From an uncultured cyanobacterium (lineage in GTDB: Bacteria; Cyanobacteriota; Cyanobacteriia; Cyanobacteriales; Nostocaceae), in contig CAIVAU010000173.1 of NCBI GenBank assembly GCA_903903925.1, forward strand, positions 1 through 64,000: a stretch of DNA of 64,000 nt, read 5' to 3'. Shown piece by piece: positions 8,501 to 15,657 of this stretch (positions within the stretch are counted from its first letter, which is position 1; each line of letters opens with the position of its first letter). A program made the translations under genes and the position numbers. The notes beneath the pieces were generated by a model. The model did not search any database. It saw nothing but the letters and a program-made list of their open reading frames with translations, and was not told the DNA's origin.

Positions 8501-10961
8501 GGTGTCACGGTTTAATACTCGAGAACTCAAGGCTAAGATTTTGACAGTTGTTAGTGCCCATGTGATTCATTGGAAAGAGCATGTTAGGGAAACATTCTCA
8601 TCGGCGATCGCAGGTTATTCTAGTGGTTTGGAAACCGGCGACTTAGAATATGCTGGCTATTGTGGTTATATCTATCCTTATCACTCATTTTGGAGTGGGA
8701 AGGAACTTGGGGAGATGGAAAGGGAACTAGCAGCTTACTGTGAAGCACTGGGCAAAATCAAGCAACAAGTAGCTCTGACTTGGAATCAAATATATTGGCA
8801 GACAGTTTTGAACTTGAGAAAAGAAAGTTCAAAACTGTCATGGTGTTTAACTGGTCCAGCCTACGATGAACAACGTATGCTACCACTTCATGAGCAAGCC
8901 AACGACCTTTACACAATGAACCACTTATTTGTCAACAAGCTCATGCTCTGTTATCTGTTTGGGAAATATCCTCAAGCTCTAGATAATGCAGCAAGGGCAG
9001 AAAACTCTTTAGGTGGGGTCACAGGACTGTTCGTTGTTCCTCTATTCTATTTTTATGATTCTCTGGTACGGTTAGCAATCTATTCTACAGTTCCTGAGGA
9101 TGAGCAGAATTCCCTGCTTGAGAAAGTACGAGAAAATCAGAAAAAGATGGAACTCTGGGCTACTCATGCCCCAACGAATCACTTGCACAAATTTTATTTG
9201 GTAGCAGCAGAAATTCATCGTGTCATCGGTCAGAATTATCAAGCGATGGATGACTATGATCGCGCTATCAATGGTGCTGCTGAAAACGGTTACATCCAAG
9301 AAGAAGCATTAGCTTATGAGTTGGCAGGAGATTTCTATAAATCTTTGGGTAAAGAAATTATTTATCAGGTCTATATGACTAAATCATACTATAAATATAT
9401 AAATTGGGGATCTGTAGCAAAAGTTCAACATTTAGAATCTAAACACCATTTTTTGGTAGCACAAACCCGGATAAATGAAGCTCAAGAGAGGGCACTATCT
9501 TTCACGAAAATCACTACTATAAACACCATAAATACTACTCAAAATAATGATTTAGGCAACTTTTTAGATGTCAGTACCTTCGTCAAACTTTCCCAAGCAA
9601 TTACCAGTGAAATTGTTTTGAAAAACTTATTGAATAAGTTAATCAAAATTATCCTAGAAAATGCCGTTGCTCAAAAAGCCGTGCTATTACTAATCAAAAA
9701 CGAGCAACTTTACATAGAAGCCACAGGTATTGCCGATGGTGACGTAGTGACAGTTTTACAATCTATTCCTTTGGAAACCAGTCATGATTTACCAATTTCT
9801 GTCGTCAATTACGTTTTCAGAACTAAACATAATCTAGTCTTAAATGATGCGACTGTCGATGAAATATTTAACACCGATACTTATATTCAGCAATTCCAGA
9901 CTAAATCAATTATCTGTTTGCCAATTTTTTATCAATCCAAGCTCATGGGAATAATTTACTTAGAAAATAACTTGACTGTAGCCGCTTTTGCACAAGAAAG
10001 AGTAGAAATCTTAAAAGTCTTAGTTTCCCAAGTAGCAATTGCTATCGAAAATGCCAGTCTATATGGGCGAGAGCAAGAAAAATCTCGACAACTAGAACAG
10101 TCTCTCAATGATTTGCAGCAAGCACAACTGCAATTGATTCAAAAAGAAAAAATGTCTTCTCTTGGTAATTTAGTTGCCGGGGTGGCACACGAAATTAACA
10201 ACCCTGTTGGGTTTATTGTCGGCACTATTAATAATGCGATGGATTCAGTTAAAGATTTAATTAATCACTTACAAATATATCAAGAAGAACTGCCTAACCC
10301 CAGCCCAACAATCATGCAGAATGCAGAGGATATTGATTTAGAATATTTACTGGAAGATTTACCTAAGATGCTTTCATCAATGGAAGTTGCATGCGATCGC
10401 ATTCGTAGCATTAGCACTTCCCTCCGGACTTTCTCCCGTGCTGACACCACTTCTAAAGCCTCAGCAAATATCCACGATGGGCTAGAAAGCACCTTGATGA
10501 TCTTACAACATCGCCTCAAGGCTCAGCCCCATCGTCCGGCAATTCAAGTTATCAAAAGATATGGCAATATTCCATCTGTAGACTGTTATTTAGGGCAATT
10601 AAATCAGGTGTTTATGAATCTTCTGGCAAATGCGATTGATGCGTTAGAAGAATCACACTCTGGTCGTCCTTCGACGGAAATAAAAGCCAATACTATTACT
10701 ATTGAAACTAAAGTCAGTGAAGATAAGCGAAGTGTGGTGATTAAGATTCAAGACAATGGTAATGGAATGCCAGAAGAGGTGAAATCCTGCATTTTTGACC
10801 ACCTATTTACTACCAAAAGAATAGGTGAAGGTACAGGATTAGGATTATCTATCAGTCGGCAAATTGTGGAAGAAACACATAGCGGTAGTTTAACTTGTGA
10901 GTCTGTGCTGGGAGAAGGCACAGAATTTACGATCTGCATTCCATGCAGCCCGTCAGATTGA
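5562..10961 (+). CDS. HstK-type hybrid: Ser/Thr kinase - AAA ATPase - GAF - histidine kinase
   Basis: 1799-residue multidomain signalling protein of the architecture found in Nostocales HstK-like proteins. In order: Ser/Thr kinase domain (about 8-275) with catalytic loop HKDIKPSN near 125-132, LTDFG near 146, and MSPEQTGR in the activation segment; the glycine-rich loop is degenerate (STLHEGIQTIVYR). Then an AAA/NACHT-like ATPase with Walker A LGYSGIGKSA near 326-335 and Walker B VIFLDDLQWAD near 453-463; a long helical, TPR-like middle (about 700-1300); a GAF domain (about 1336-1500); a coiled coil; and a histidine kinase with H-box GVAHEINNPVGF near 1541-1552, N-box LLANAIDAL near 1684, DNGNGMPEE and GTGLGLSISRQ. 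No receiver domain and no membrane segment, so cytosolic. It probably phosphorylates an unlinked response regulator; no partner lies next to it. Confidence 0.95.
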   Translation: MSTPFEYQIISTLHEGIQTIVYRIRVPHHQQPTILKLLLAEYPTLEAMTRLKQEYHIQKDLDHPGIVKVVSIKAFEHRLGLLLEDFGGNSLAELLQTTQLNLITCLNIAIQLTKVLDYLHKNQIIHKDIKPSNIIINEQTGMIKLTDFGIASRLNKENHQFSTLNSIEGTLTYMSPEQTGRMNRNLDYRTDFYSLGVTLYEMITGKLPFESSDPLEIVYSHIAGQPVLLHSLDTKIPRAISEIVMKLMAKNAEDRYQSAAGILADLENCLEQLETKGNITDFIAGSLDILSQLLIPQKMYGRERQVTELLAAFERVANGSSELILVLGYSGIGKSAVVNEVNKPITRKRGYFISGKFDQFKRNIPYASLIQAFGYLMRQLLTENTDILQKWCTRILAALGENGQVIINVIPEVELIIGKQPEVAQLGATESQNRFNRVFKEFIHVFTSHEHPLVIFLDDLQWADSATLKFMELLMSDPDNKYLLFIGAYRDNEVSLTHPLMHTIEEIQKSGTVVNNIVLQPLDLKNVTQLITDTLNKSHKLQFLAQLIYNKTGGNPFFITQLLQALYQEDLLRFDFNYASWNWDLSEIQAIGITEKSVVELVASRIQKLPEDTQKLLKIAACMGDRFTLDVLSIVNEQSPSTTASELYSALQAGLILPLSDTYRIPLVFKQEEATHLTFDSSQVGYKFLHDRVQQAAYSLIPEDQKKSIHQKIGRLILQNTPTEELESYIFDIVNQLNYGVDLMTQQIDRHQLAQLNLIAGRKAQISTAYTDAVRYLSVGIGLLADDSWKSQYELTCRLYESAVEAAYLNGDFEQLEQLADTVLQQAKTLLEKVKVYEVQIIACIVQSKQLEAITIARSVLQLLGVNFPQQATSADIEQGMDEVAANLNGKAIADLISLPTMKKAENIAAMKILMGVLPAGFQTAPEMVPIIACKMVNLSIKDGNTAVSAYGYSIYGLILCGVRGEIDSGYEFGKLALNLVSRFNTRELKAKILTVVSAHVIHWKEHVRETFSSAIAGYSSGLETGDLEYAGYCGYIYPYHSFWSGKELGEMERELAAYCEALGKIKQQVALTWNQIYWQTVLNLRKESSKLSWCLTGPAYDEQRMLPLHEQANDLYTMNHLFVNKLMLCYLFGKYPQALDNAARAENSLGGVTGLFVVPLFYFYDSLVRLAIYSTVPEDEQNSLLEKVRENQKKMELWATHAPTNHLHKFYLVAAEIHRVIGQNYQAMDDYDRAINGAAENGYIQEEALAYELAGDFYKSLGKEIIYQVYMTKSYYKYINWGSVAKVQHLESKHHFLVAQTRINEAQERALSFTKITTINTINTTQNNDLGNFLDVSTFVKLSQAITSEIVLKNLLNKLIKIILENAVAQKAVLLLIKNEQLYIEATGIADGDVVTVLQSIPLETSHDLPISVVNYVFRTKHNLVLNDATVDEIFNTDTYIQQFQTKSIICLPIFYQSKLMGIIYLENNLTVAAFAQERVEILKVLVSQVAIAIENASLYGREQEKSRQLEQSLNDLQQAQLQLIQKEKMSSLGNLVAGVAHEINNPVGFIVGTINNAMDSVKDLINHLQIYQEELPNPSPTIMQNAEDIDLEYLLEDLPKMLSSMEVACDRIRSISTSLRTFSRADTTSKASANIHDGLESTLMILQHRLKAQPHRPAIQVIKRYGNIPSVDCYLGQLNQVFMNLLANAIDALEESHSGRPSTEIKANTITIETKVSEDKRSVVIKIQDNGNGMPEEVKSCIFDHLFTTKRIGEGTGLGLSISRQIVEETHSGSLTCESVLGEGTEFTICIPCSPSD

Positions 10962-10964
10962 GGG

Positions 10965-11022
10965 AGTGTGGGGGGTCATATTTTCTTCACCTTCTTTACC
11001 TCCCACAACTCCCACATCTGAT
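10965..11022. repeat. Dispersed GTGTGGGG / ACCTCCCAC element
   Basis: A GT/GA-rich arm (GAGTGTGGGGGG), a centre resembling ATATTTTCTTCACC, and a CT/CA-rich arm (TTACCTCCCACAACTCCCAC). Related copies lie at about 42178-42236, 44193-44266 and 52911-53052. Confidence 0.5.
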
Positions 11023-11056
11023 CTAAACCGTATTGGAGAGTACTAGTAATTACTTC

Positions 11057-11668
11057 TTAATGAGTATTTTGTGGAGAACTGGGTGGAGAGGCAAGGTTCA
11101 GGAAGGTAATCAGTTTGAGTGTGCGATTGTAAATTTTCCAACTTCCATTTTGGTTAATGACCTGATCTGTATAAGTGCCATTCGCGACATCAATACTAGT
11201 ATCAGAACGTTTGTGAGTAGCCAGTAGGTAAGAAGTCATCGTTGCAGTATTGCCTGTGACTATAGTGTTAATCGTACCCATTAGGTGTTGCGTAGCTACA
11301 TAGCGATTCCCTTGGAATACCGAAGCAACGTAATCCGCCCAGGAATTTGGCCCGTTGCGTATCACAGTCGTTCCATCAGGGAAAATGGCAGTGATCGTTG
11401 CGTCCGGAGTAAAACAATTCTGATAAATTTTCTTTCCTCCTTGGATATCTCCTATGCCAATAGCATCAGTTCCCAAAGCATAACAACTCGTTAATTGTTG
11501 AATATTTAATTCAGCGTTGGGTTGCTGATCATCCGATGCAAGAGTAAATTGAAAAAATCCTCCAAGCAGCACGAGGAGAGTAGCTAGAAAAGCAATCAAG
11601 GCTGTAAAACGCGAGAGACGCGGGATCAGCCTTGAAGCAATTCGCCTACTATGCTTTCTTCTTTCCAT
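11057..11668 (-). CDS. NTF2/SnoaL-like protein with N-terminal membrane anchor
   Basis: 203 residues. A basic start (ERRKHSRRIASR) is followed by one strong hydrophobic segment (about 21-46), so the protein is exported or membrane anchored. The rest reads as a SnoaL/NTF2-like fold: an N-terminal helix with ALGTDAIGIGD, then ITAIFPDGTTVI, VATQHLMGTINTIVTGN, ATMTSYLLATH and GSWKIYNRTLKLI, the usual strand pattern of polyketide cyclase-like and limonene epoxide hydrolase-like proteins. The His-Leu in QHLMGT fits the family. No substrate can be inferred. Family assignment rests on pattern recognition only. Confidence 0.72.
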   Translation of the reverse strand: MERRKHSRRIASRLIPRLSRFTALIAFLATLLVLLGGFFQFTLASDDQQPNAELNIQQLTSCYALGTDAIGIGDIQGGKKIYQNCFTPDATITAIFPDGTTVIRNGPNSWADYVASVFQGNRYVATQHLMGTINTIVTGNTATMTSYLLATHKRSDTSIDVANGTYTDQVINQNGSWKIYNRTLKLITFLNLASPPSSPQNTH

Positions 11669-11831
11669 GTCTATTGTCTTTCCCTGGTTATGTTATCAAC
11701 ATGACATCATTAGTGATTAAGTTTAAGATAGAATTGTCAGAGTCAACCAGCAATAATCATGCTGATTACCACATCTGACTTCAGGTATCAAAAACTTATT
11801 ACTTAAATATTAATAGTATTCTGGAATGATG

Positions 11832-11848
11832 CACGTAAATATTACGTG
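11832..11848. promoter_or_regulatory. Palindrome CACGTAA-ATA-TTACGTG, possible operator
   Basis: A perfect 7+7 inverted repeat with a 3-base spacer, about 165 bp upstream of the NTF2-like gene on the minus strand. Operator-like in form. It is not an NtcA site (those are GTA-N8-TAC). Function is a guess. Confidence 0.25.
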
Positions 11849-11962
11849 AACTCCTCATCCCTATGAAGTGTAAATGTTCTACCTTGTCTCATAAATCAAT
11901 TCAAGTAAAATAAGTAGCTAATGTATCCCTTGCAACTTGGTATGTCTCATTTGCTACTTAAT

Positions 11963-12085
11963 TTACAAAATCAACTTCCCATAATTCATGAAGGCTTTAT
12001 AAACGTTATGTGTGATTGCCCAAGCATTCTCAGCCAAATAGCCGAGGTAAGTTGAGTATTCCTGCCGAGATAATGTGGCAACTCG
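11963..12085 (-). pseudogene. Possible C-terminal fragment of an unidentified gene
   Basis: About 40 codons open on the minus strand without a start codon, bounded upstream by an in-frame stop and closed by TAA. The peptide (LSRQEYSTYLGYLAEN, then AWAITHNVYKAFMNYG) has protein-like composition with a patterned set of aromatic residues. I do not recognise the family. The plus strand here also resembles, over about 25 bases, the GAF-domain coding sequence near 29440, so chance or a GAF remnant are alternatives. Confidence 0.3.
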
Positions 12086-12104
12086 TTAGGCGAATCTTTT
12101 TGTA

Positions 12105-12202
<98 letters not shown>

Positions 12203-12221
12203 ATAATTCATAATTCATAAT

Positions 12222-12848
12222 TCATTTCAGCTTTTTTAAAAAATTATATCCTGTTTCATTTACCATCCAGCAATTTGTTCCAGCACCAACAATAGCTCCT
12301 GCAACAGGAATTAACTCTGCCATTTTTATTCCTCCTGTAACACCAACCTTAATCCCTAATGCTCTAAGTATAGGTACTAAGAGAGTTTTCACTAAAGGTT
12401 TTAAAGCTACTTCTCTGGCAACACCACTGCCAATTTCTTCTATAATTTTAAATGTTTTTTCCATGAGGTTGGACTCTCCTGAAACACCAGCCAATACAAA
12501 ATTCTTCACTCTATCATCACTGGTATCTAACCCGTAAATTTCTGCAAGTACACCACACATCTCTGTCATGTGATATATTAAGGAACTCAGATCAGCTGCA
12601 CTAGCACCTAATCCGGCTAAACCACCAGGAAGTCCTGCAATACTGCCTTGCATTGTCATCTTAGAAGAAGCTTGCCATATGACCTCATGAGCTGCATCTT
12701 CTCTATTCCATTTAGTAGCAGATTTAGAGATTTTAACATTATTGGCATATTGTTTAAATCGGTTTGAGTCGTAACATGCGATTTCCAAAACTTTAGCTAA
12801 AAAATCACTATCACCAACTTCAGTTAGTGCATCGTCAAATAGACTCAT
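12222..12848 (-). CDS. EcsC-like protein
   Basis: 208 residues resembling the EcsC family: a charged N-terminal region with an Asn/Arg-rich helix, then glycine-rich hydrophobic segments GSIAGLPGGLAGLGASAADL (about 88-107) and AELIPVAGAIVGAGTN (about 180-195), with YGLDTSDDRVKNFVLAGVSG between. These could be two membrane-inserting glycine-zipper segments. The function of EcsC-type proteins in cyanobacteria is unknown. No signal peptide. The stop codon abuts the tandem repeat array; upstream, Yfr1 is transcribed divergently. An unrelated small membrane protein remains possible. Confidence 0.65.
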   Translation of the reverse strand: MSLFDDALTEVGDSDFLAKVLEIACYDSNRFKQYANNVKISKSATKWNREDAAHEVIWQASSKMTMQGSIAGLPGGLAGLGASAADLSSLIYHMTEMCGVLAEIYGLDTSDDRVKNFVLAGVSGESNLMEKTFKIIEEIGSGVAREVALKPLVKTLLVPILRALGIKVGVTGGIKMAELIPVAGAIVGAGTNCWMVNETGYNFLKKLK

Positions 12849-12914
12849 ATTTTTCTACCCCGATTTACACTAAATTGTCATAAAAAAGTCACATTCTTTT
12901 GCTATGCTAATAGA

Positions 12915-12989
12915 AAGCGAACATTTCGTTTGCTCCTCACACCACATAAAAGCTCTCTTGGTTGGTAAACCACAGGAGAGCTTTTTTTT
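12915..12989 (+). ncRNA. yfr1: Yfr1 small regulatory RNA
   Basis: Recognised from structure and motif. A 5' hairpin (GCGAAC 12917-12922 with GTTTGC 12928-12933) is followed by the unpaired motif CTCCTCACACC at 12933-12943, then a strong 3' hairpin (AAAAGCTCTC 12948-12957 with GAGAGCTTTT 12976-12984) ending in eight T. This is the layout of cyanobacterial functional RNA 1, whose near-invariant single-stranded element is (A)CUCCUCACAC between two stem-loops. A -10-like TATGCT with a preceding TG sits at 12903-12908, placing the 5' end near 12915. Known role in other cyanobacteria: antisense control of target mRNAs (porins in Prochlorococcus) and stress growth. It lies between the divergent EcsC-like gene and hemJ. 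Confidence 0.85.
12948..12988 (+). terminator. Rho-independent terminator of yfr1
   Basis: Stem AAAAGCTCTC / GAGAGCTTTT with an 18-base loop region that can pair further (TGGTT / AACCA), then an eight-T run at 12982-12989. On the minus strand it ends in only four T, so it may weakly stop read-through from hemJ. Confidence 0.85.
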
Positions 12990-13022
12990 GTAGGCGCAAA
13001 AGTCTGGTTAGCTATAGATTAG

Positions 13023-13069
13023 GAACACTGCACTGGCGGCACATTACCTCCTACAAATGAAAGAAACAC
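13023..13069 (-). repeat. Divergent copy of a dispersed GTTTCTTTCATT...GTGCCGCC element
   Basis: Reading the minus strand, GTGTTTCTTTCATTTGTAGG then TAATGTGCCGCC. The same element occurs near 35110-35158 (minus) and 39341-39391 (plus), better conserved between those two. Confidence 0.45.
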
Positions 13070-13083
13070 GCTACTCCCCCACT

Positions 13084-13662
13084 CTACTGTTGTGGAACTT
13101 GCGTCATTTCTGTCGTCTGTTTTTCCTTATCTAGCCTGCGTTTTCTGGCATAAAGCTGAATAGTCGCTGCCATAGCAACAATCAGGGCAACAATGCCCCA
13201 AACTGTGATATCGGTAGGTAGATTATTCTTGAAAACAGCTAGCAATACAATCACCACCAACATCACAGTAGGTGCTTCATTCAAAGCACGCAACTGCTGA
13301 CCATTCCAAGCGCATTTGTCTTCTGCCAACTGCTTCATGAGACGACGGCAGTAATGATGATAGCCAATGAGAAGGACGACAAACAGCAGTTTGATGTGCA
13401 ACCAGCCTTCTTTAAGAACTTCTGGTTCGGTAGTCAGTAAACCGATCGCCATTGCTACCGTCACCAGCATCCCTGGAGTTGTGATGATGCTGTAGAGACG
13501 TTTTTCCATGATCTGATACTGATTCTTCAGGATCGTGCGTGCTGGTTCTGGTTCTTGGTTGGCTTCAACGTGATAGATAAAAAGACGTACTAGGTAAAAC
13601 AAACCGGCAAACCAAACGACTATGCCGATCAAGTGAAACGCTTTAAACCAGGAATAAGCCAT
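13084..13662 (-). CDS. hemJ: Protoporphyrinogen IX oxidase HemJ
   Basis: Membrane enzyme that oxidises protoporphyrinogen IX to protoporphyrin IX, the step before the haem/chlorophyll branch; the form used by most cyanobacteria. 192 residues with four to five membrane helices. Family marks: N-terminal KAFHLIGIVVWFAGLFYLVR with the conserved His, then IYHVEANQEPEP, MEKRLYSIITTPGM, and GWLHIKLLFVVLLIGYHHYC with the second conserved His/Lys region. The Lys/Arg-rich, Gln-rich C-tail is cytosolic. It is a single gene; hemA lies 6.4 kb away on the same strand. Confidence 0.92.
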   Translation of the reverse strand: MAYSWFKAFHLIGIVVWFAGLFYLVRLFIYHVEANQEPEPARTILKNQYQIMEKRLYSIITTPGMLVTVAMAIGLLTTEPEVLKEGWLHIKLLFVVLLIGYHHYCRRLMKQLAEDKCAWNGQQLRALNEAPTVMLVVIVLLAVFKNNLPTDITVWGIVALIVAMAATIQLYARKRRLDKEKQTTEMTQVPQQ

Positions 13663-13786
13663 GAATCATAACCTGCCTTTTTTGAGTGTAGTTGAAAATC
13701 GGAATCTCTTGGAAACCCTACTTTCTTTTACATTTTTGCATTGAACGCAGGTTCTATAGGACTAATATTTGATTTTTGAACGACAC

Positions 13787-13854
13787 GTAGGGTGGGCAGT
13801 GCGTACCAAAACTTGGATGTAGTCAGCAAAATACATAAGCACTGCCCACCCTAC
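13787..13854. repeat. Inverted repeat GTAGGGTGGGCAGTGC / GCACTGCCCACCCTAC
   Basis: Perfect 16-bp arms (13787-13802 and 13839-13854) around a 36-base centre: MITE-like. Its right arm supplies the TAG stop of the histidine kinase fragment. Confidence 0.85.
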
Positions 13855-14330
13855 ACCACTACCCTGGGTAAGTAAATGATAAAAGTGCTACCTGTACCTA
13901 ATTCACTTTGCACACTCAAGCTGCCGTGATGTGCCTGAACAATTGCCTGGGCGATCGCCAAACCTAATCCAGAACCGCCATTACTACGAGAGCGATCGCT
14001 ATCCACGCGGTAGAAGCGATCAAAAATCCTCTTAAGATCCTCTTGGGGAATGCCAATACCAGTATCTTGAACCTGAATCACTGCATGATGATCATTGCGA
14101 TCTAAGACAACAGTTACGTTCCCCCCTTTTTGTGTATATTTAATCGCATTAACGATTAAGTTAGAAACCAGACGATAAAGCTGATCAGAATCGCCGACGA
14201 CATTTAGAGGTTGAGATACCCGGATTGAAGATTTCAGCGTCACAAGAGCGGAAAATGCCATCGCTTCAAACTCCTCAGTTAAATCGCCGACAATTTCATC
14301 CAGGTAACAGAGTTCGCACCTCATGGGCAT
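13851..14330 (-). pseudogene. Sensor histidine kinase, C-terminal fragment (ATPase domain only)
   Basis: About 159 codons containing the end of the dimerisation linker (RCELCYLDEIVGDLTEEF) and a complete HATPase_c domain: N-box LVSNLIVNAIKYT, G1 QDTGIGIPQED, F-box IFDRFYRVDSDRS, G2 GGSGLGLAIA. The H-box, sensor region and membrane helices that a functional heavy-metal-type sensor (RppB/CusS-like) carries are absent. The frame is open a little further upstream but runs into sequence belonging to the adaptor gene at 14321-14665 in another frame. I read it as a deletion remnant. The final residues (RVVV) and stop come from an inserted inverted repeat. A stand-alone ATPase-domain protein cannot be excluded. 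Confidence 0.75.
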
Positions 14331-14665
14331 TGGTTGTCGGGATCTACCACTTGCGATTCTGAAATTGGGGTAGTCACTTCCACTCTTTGACTAGGCAGAG
14401 TTTCAATCTGTCCGGTAGTTCTAATCCCAACCGCTAGCCGTTGGTTTTCGACTTTCTCAACTTTAATTCCTAGCCGTTTTGCTGTTTCAGAATCAACTTG
14501 AATAGAACCAGTTGCTTGGGTTGTATCTGAGCCTTCTTGAAATTCGTTTCCGTGTCCGCCGTGGGCTAAAACAACTGCGGGAACTGACAGTATAAAAAGT
14601 GAGAGAAGTGTCCCAGAAATACAATGAATTGCTCTATGTGGTTGGGAACGGTAACAGTTAGGCAT
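14321..14665 (-). pseudogene. RND efflux periplasmic adaptor, N-terminal fragment
   Basis: Start ATG at 14665 gives a signal sequence (SGTLLSLFILSVPAVVLA) followed by HGGHGNEF and the CusB/CzcB-type opening AKRLGIKVEKVENQRL ... TTGQIETLPSQRVEVTTPIS. A normal adaptor then continues for about 300 residues (lipoyl and barrel domains); here the family match stops after about 100 residues, and 10 unrelated residues precede a stop at 14321. The break coincides with the start of the histidine kinase fragment, so adaptor C-terminus, any pump gene, response regulator and kinase N-terminus appear to have been lost in one deletion. Confidence 0.75.
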
Positions 14666-14806
14666 CTTGATCAAAAGTCCTGGAGTACCGAGGGCAAGGA
14701 ATTCAAAACACGAATGCGTGCTTCTAAGCGTTAGATGCACTCATCACTCAGTTTTTCATTGACAAATGAAATTAGGATGAAATTTGACTTTGACAGATCT
14801 ACTAGC

Positions 14807-15523
14807 TCATTTGTTATACCAAGCTTTTCGCCATTGCTTCATTTGCTGAATTTCAGTCTGTTGCGAAGTGATAATGTTTTCAGACAGTTTCTTGATTTGG
14901 GGGTGCTGAGACTTCTTCAGAGCATCTTGAGCCATTGTTACAGCTCCTTCGTGGTGAGGAATCATGGCGTTGAGAAAACGTAGATCGAACTGTGCATCGG
15001 CTGTACCTAAATCCATGCTCATCATCATGCCTTTCATTTGGTCAGGTGACATCTCCATCATGTGACCCATCTGGGCATCATAGGCTACTGGCTGATCTCC
15101 TGCTTTGGGATACCAAGCTTGTCGCCACCTTTTCATCTGAGCGATTTCCTTGTTTTGTGCTTCAATGATGTCGTTTGCTAGCTTTTTAATTTGTGGGCGT
15201 TGAGATTTTTGTAAAGCAACTTTAGCCATGGACACTCCCCCTTGATGATGAGGAGTCATCGCATCTATAAACCGCAAATCATAGTTAGCGTCGGCTTGAC
15301 CTAAATCCATCATCATGCTGTGATTCATGTCACTGCCGTGATGCATACCGCTTCCGTGGTTCATCTGTTTATTGTCACTGGCGTTGATCCCGGTGGTGTT
15401 TTGGGCTTGGGCTTGGTTTTGGGAAGCAGTTGTGGAACAGGCTGTCAGCACACCAGATAAAAGTGAGGCGATCGCCACCAAGGTAAATGTCAAAATACTG
15501 TTTCTCAAATTTAGGAGTTGCAT
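14807..15523 (-). CDS. DUF305 lipoprotein with two DUF305 repeats
   Basis: 238 residues. Lipoprotein signal with lipobox LTAC near residue 29, a Met/His-rich linker (NHGSGMHHGSDMNHSMMM), then two copies of the DUF305 domain: FIDAMTPHHQGGVSMAKVAL and FLNAMIPHHEGAVTMAQDAL, each followed by a helix ending in QMK-WR-AWY. DUF305 proteins are ferritin-like four-helix proteins often linked to copper or other metal resistance loci; the Met/His linker fits metal binding. It heads the minus-strand run DUF305 - adaptor fragment - kinase fragment, supporting an ancestral metal-efflux operon of which only this gene is intact. Confidence 0.9.
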   Translation of the reverse strand: MQLLNLRNSILTFTLVAIASLLSGVLTACSTTASQNQAQAQNTTGINASDNKQMNHGSGMHHGSDMNHSMMMDLGQADANYDLRFIDAMTPHHQGGVSMAKVALQKSQRPQIKKLANDIIEAQNKEIAQMKRWRQAWYPKAGDQPVAYDAQMGHMMEMSPDQMKGMMMSMDLGTADAQFDLRFLNAMIPHHEGAVTMAQDALKKSQHPQIKKLSENIITSQQTEIQQMKQWRKAWYNK

Positions 15524-15657
15524 AATTATTACCCCAAAGTTTCCTAATTACATTTCGCACTTTCTAGCTAGCTAGAGTAGTAACATATAGAGTTACTTTT
15601 TAGCTTGGCAGATGGGAATGAAATTAGGATGAAATTAAGGGTTTAATAATATCAGAA

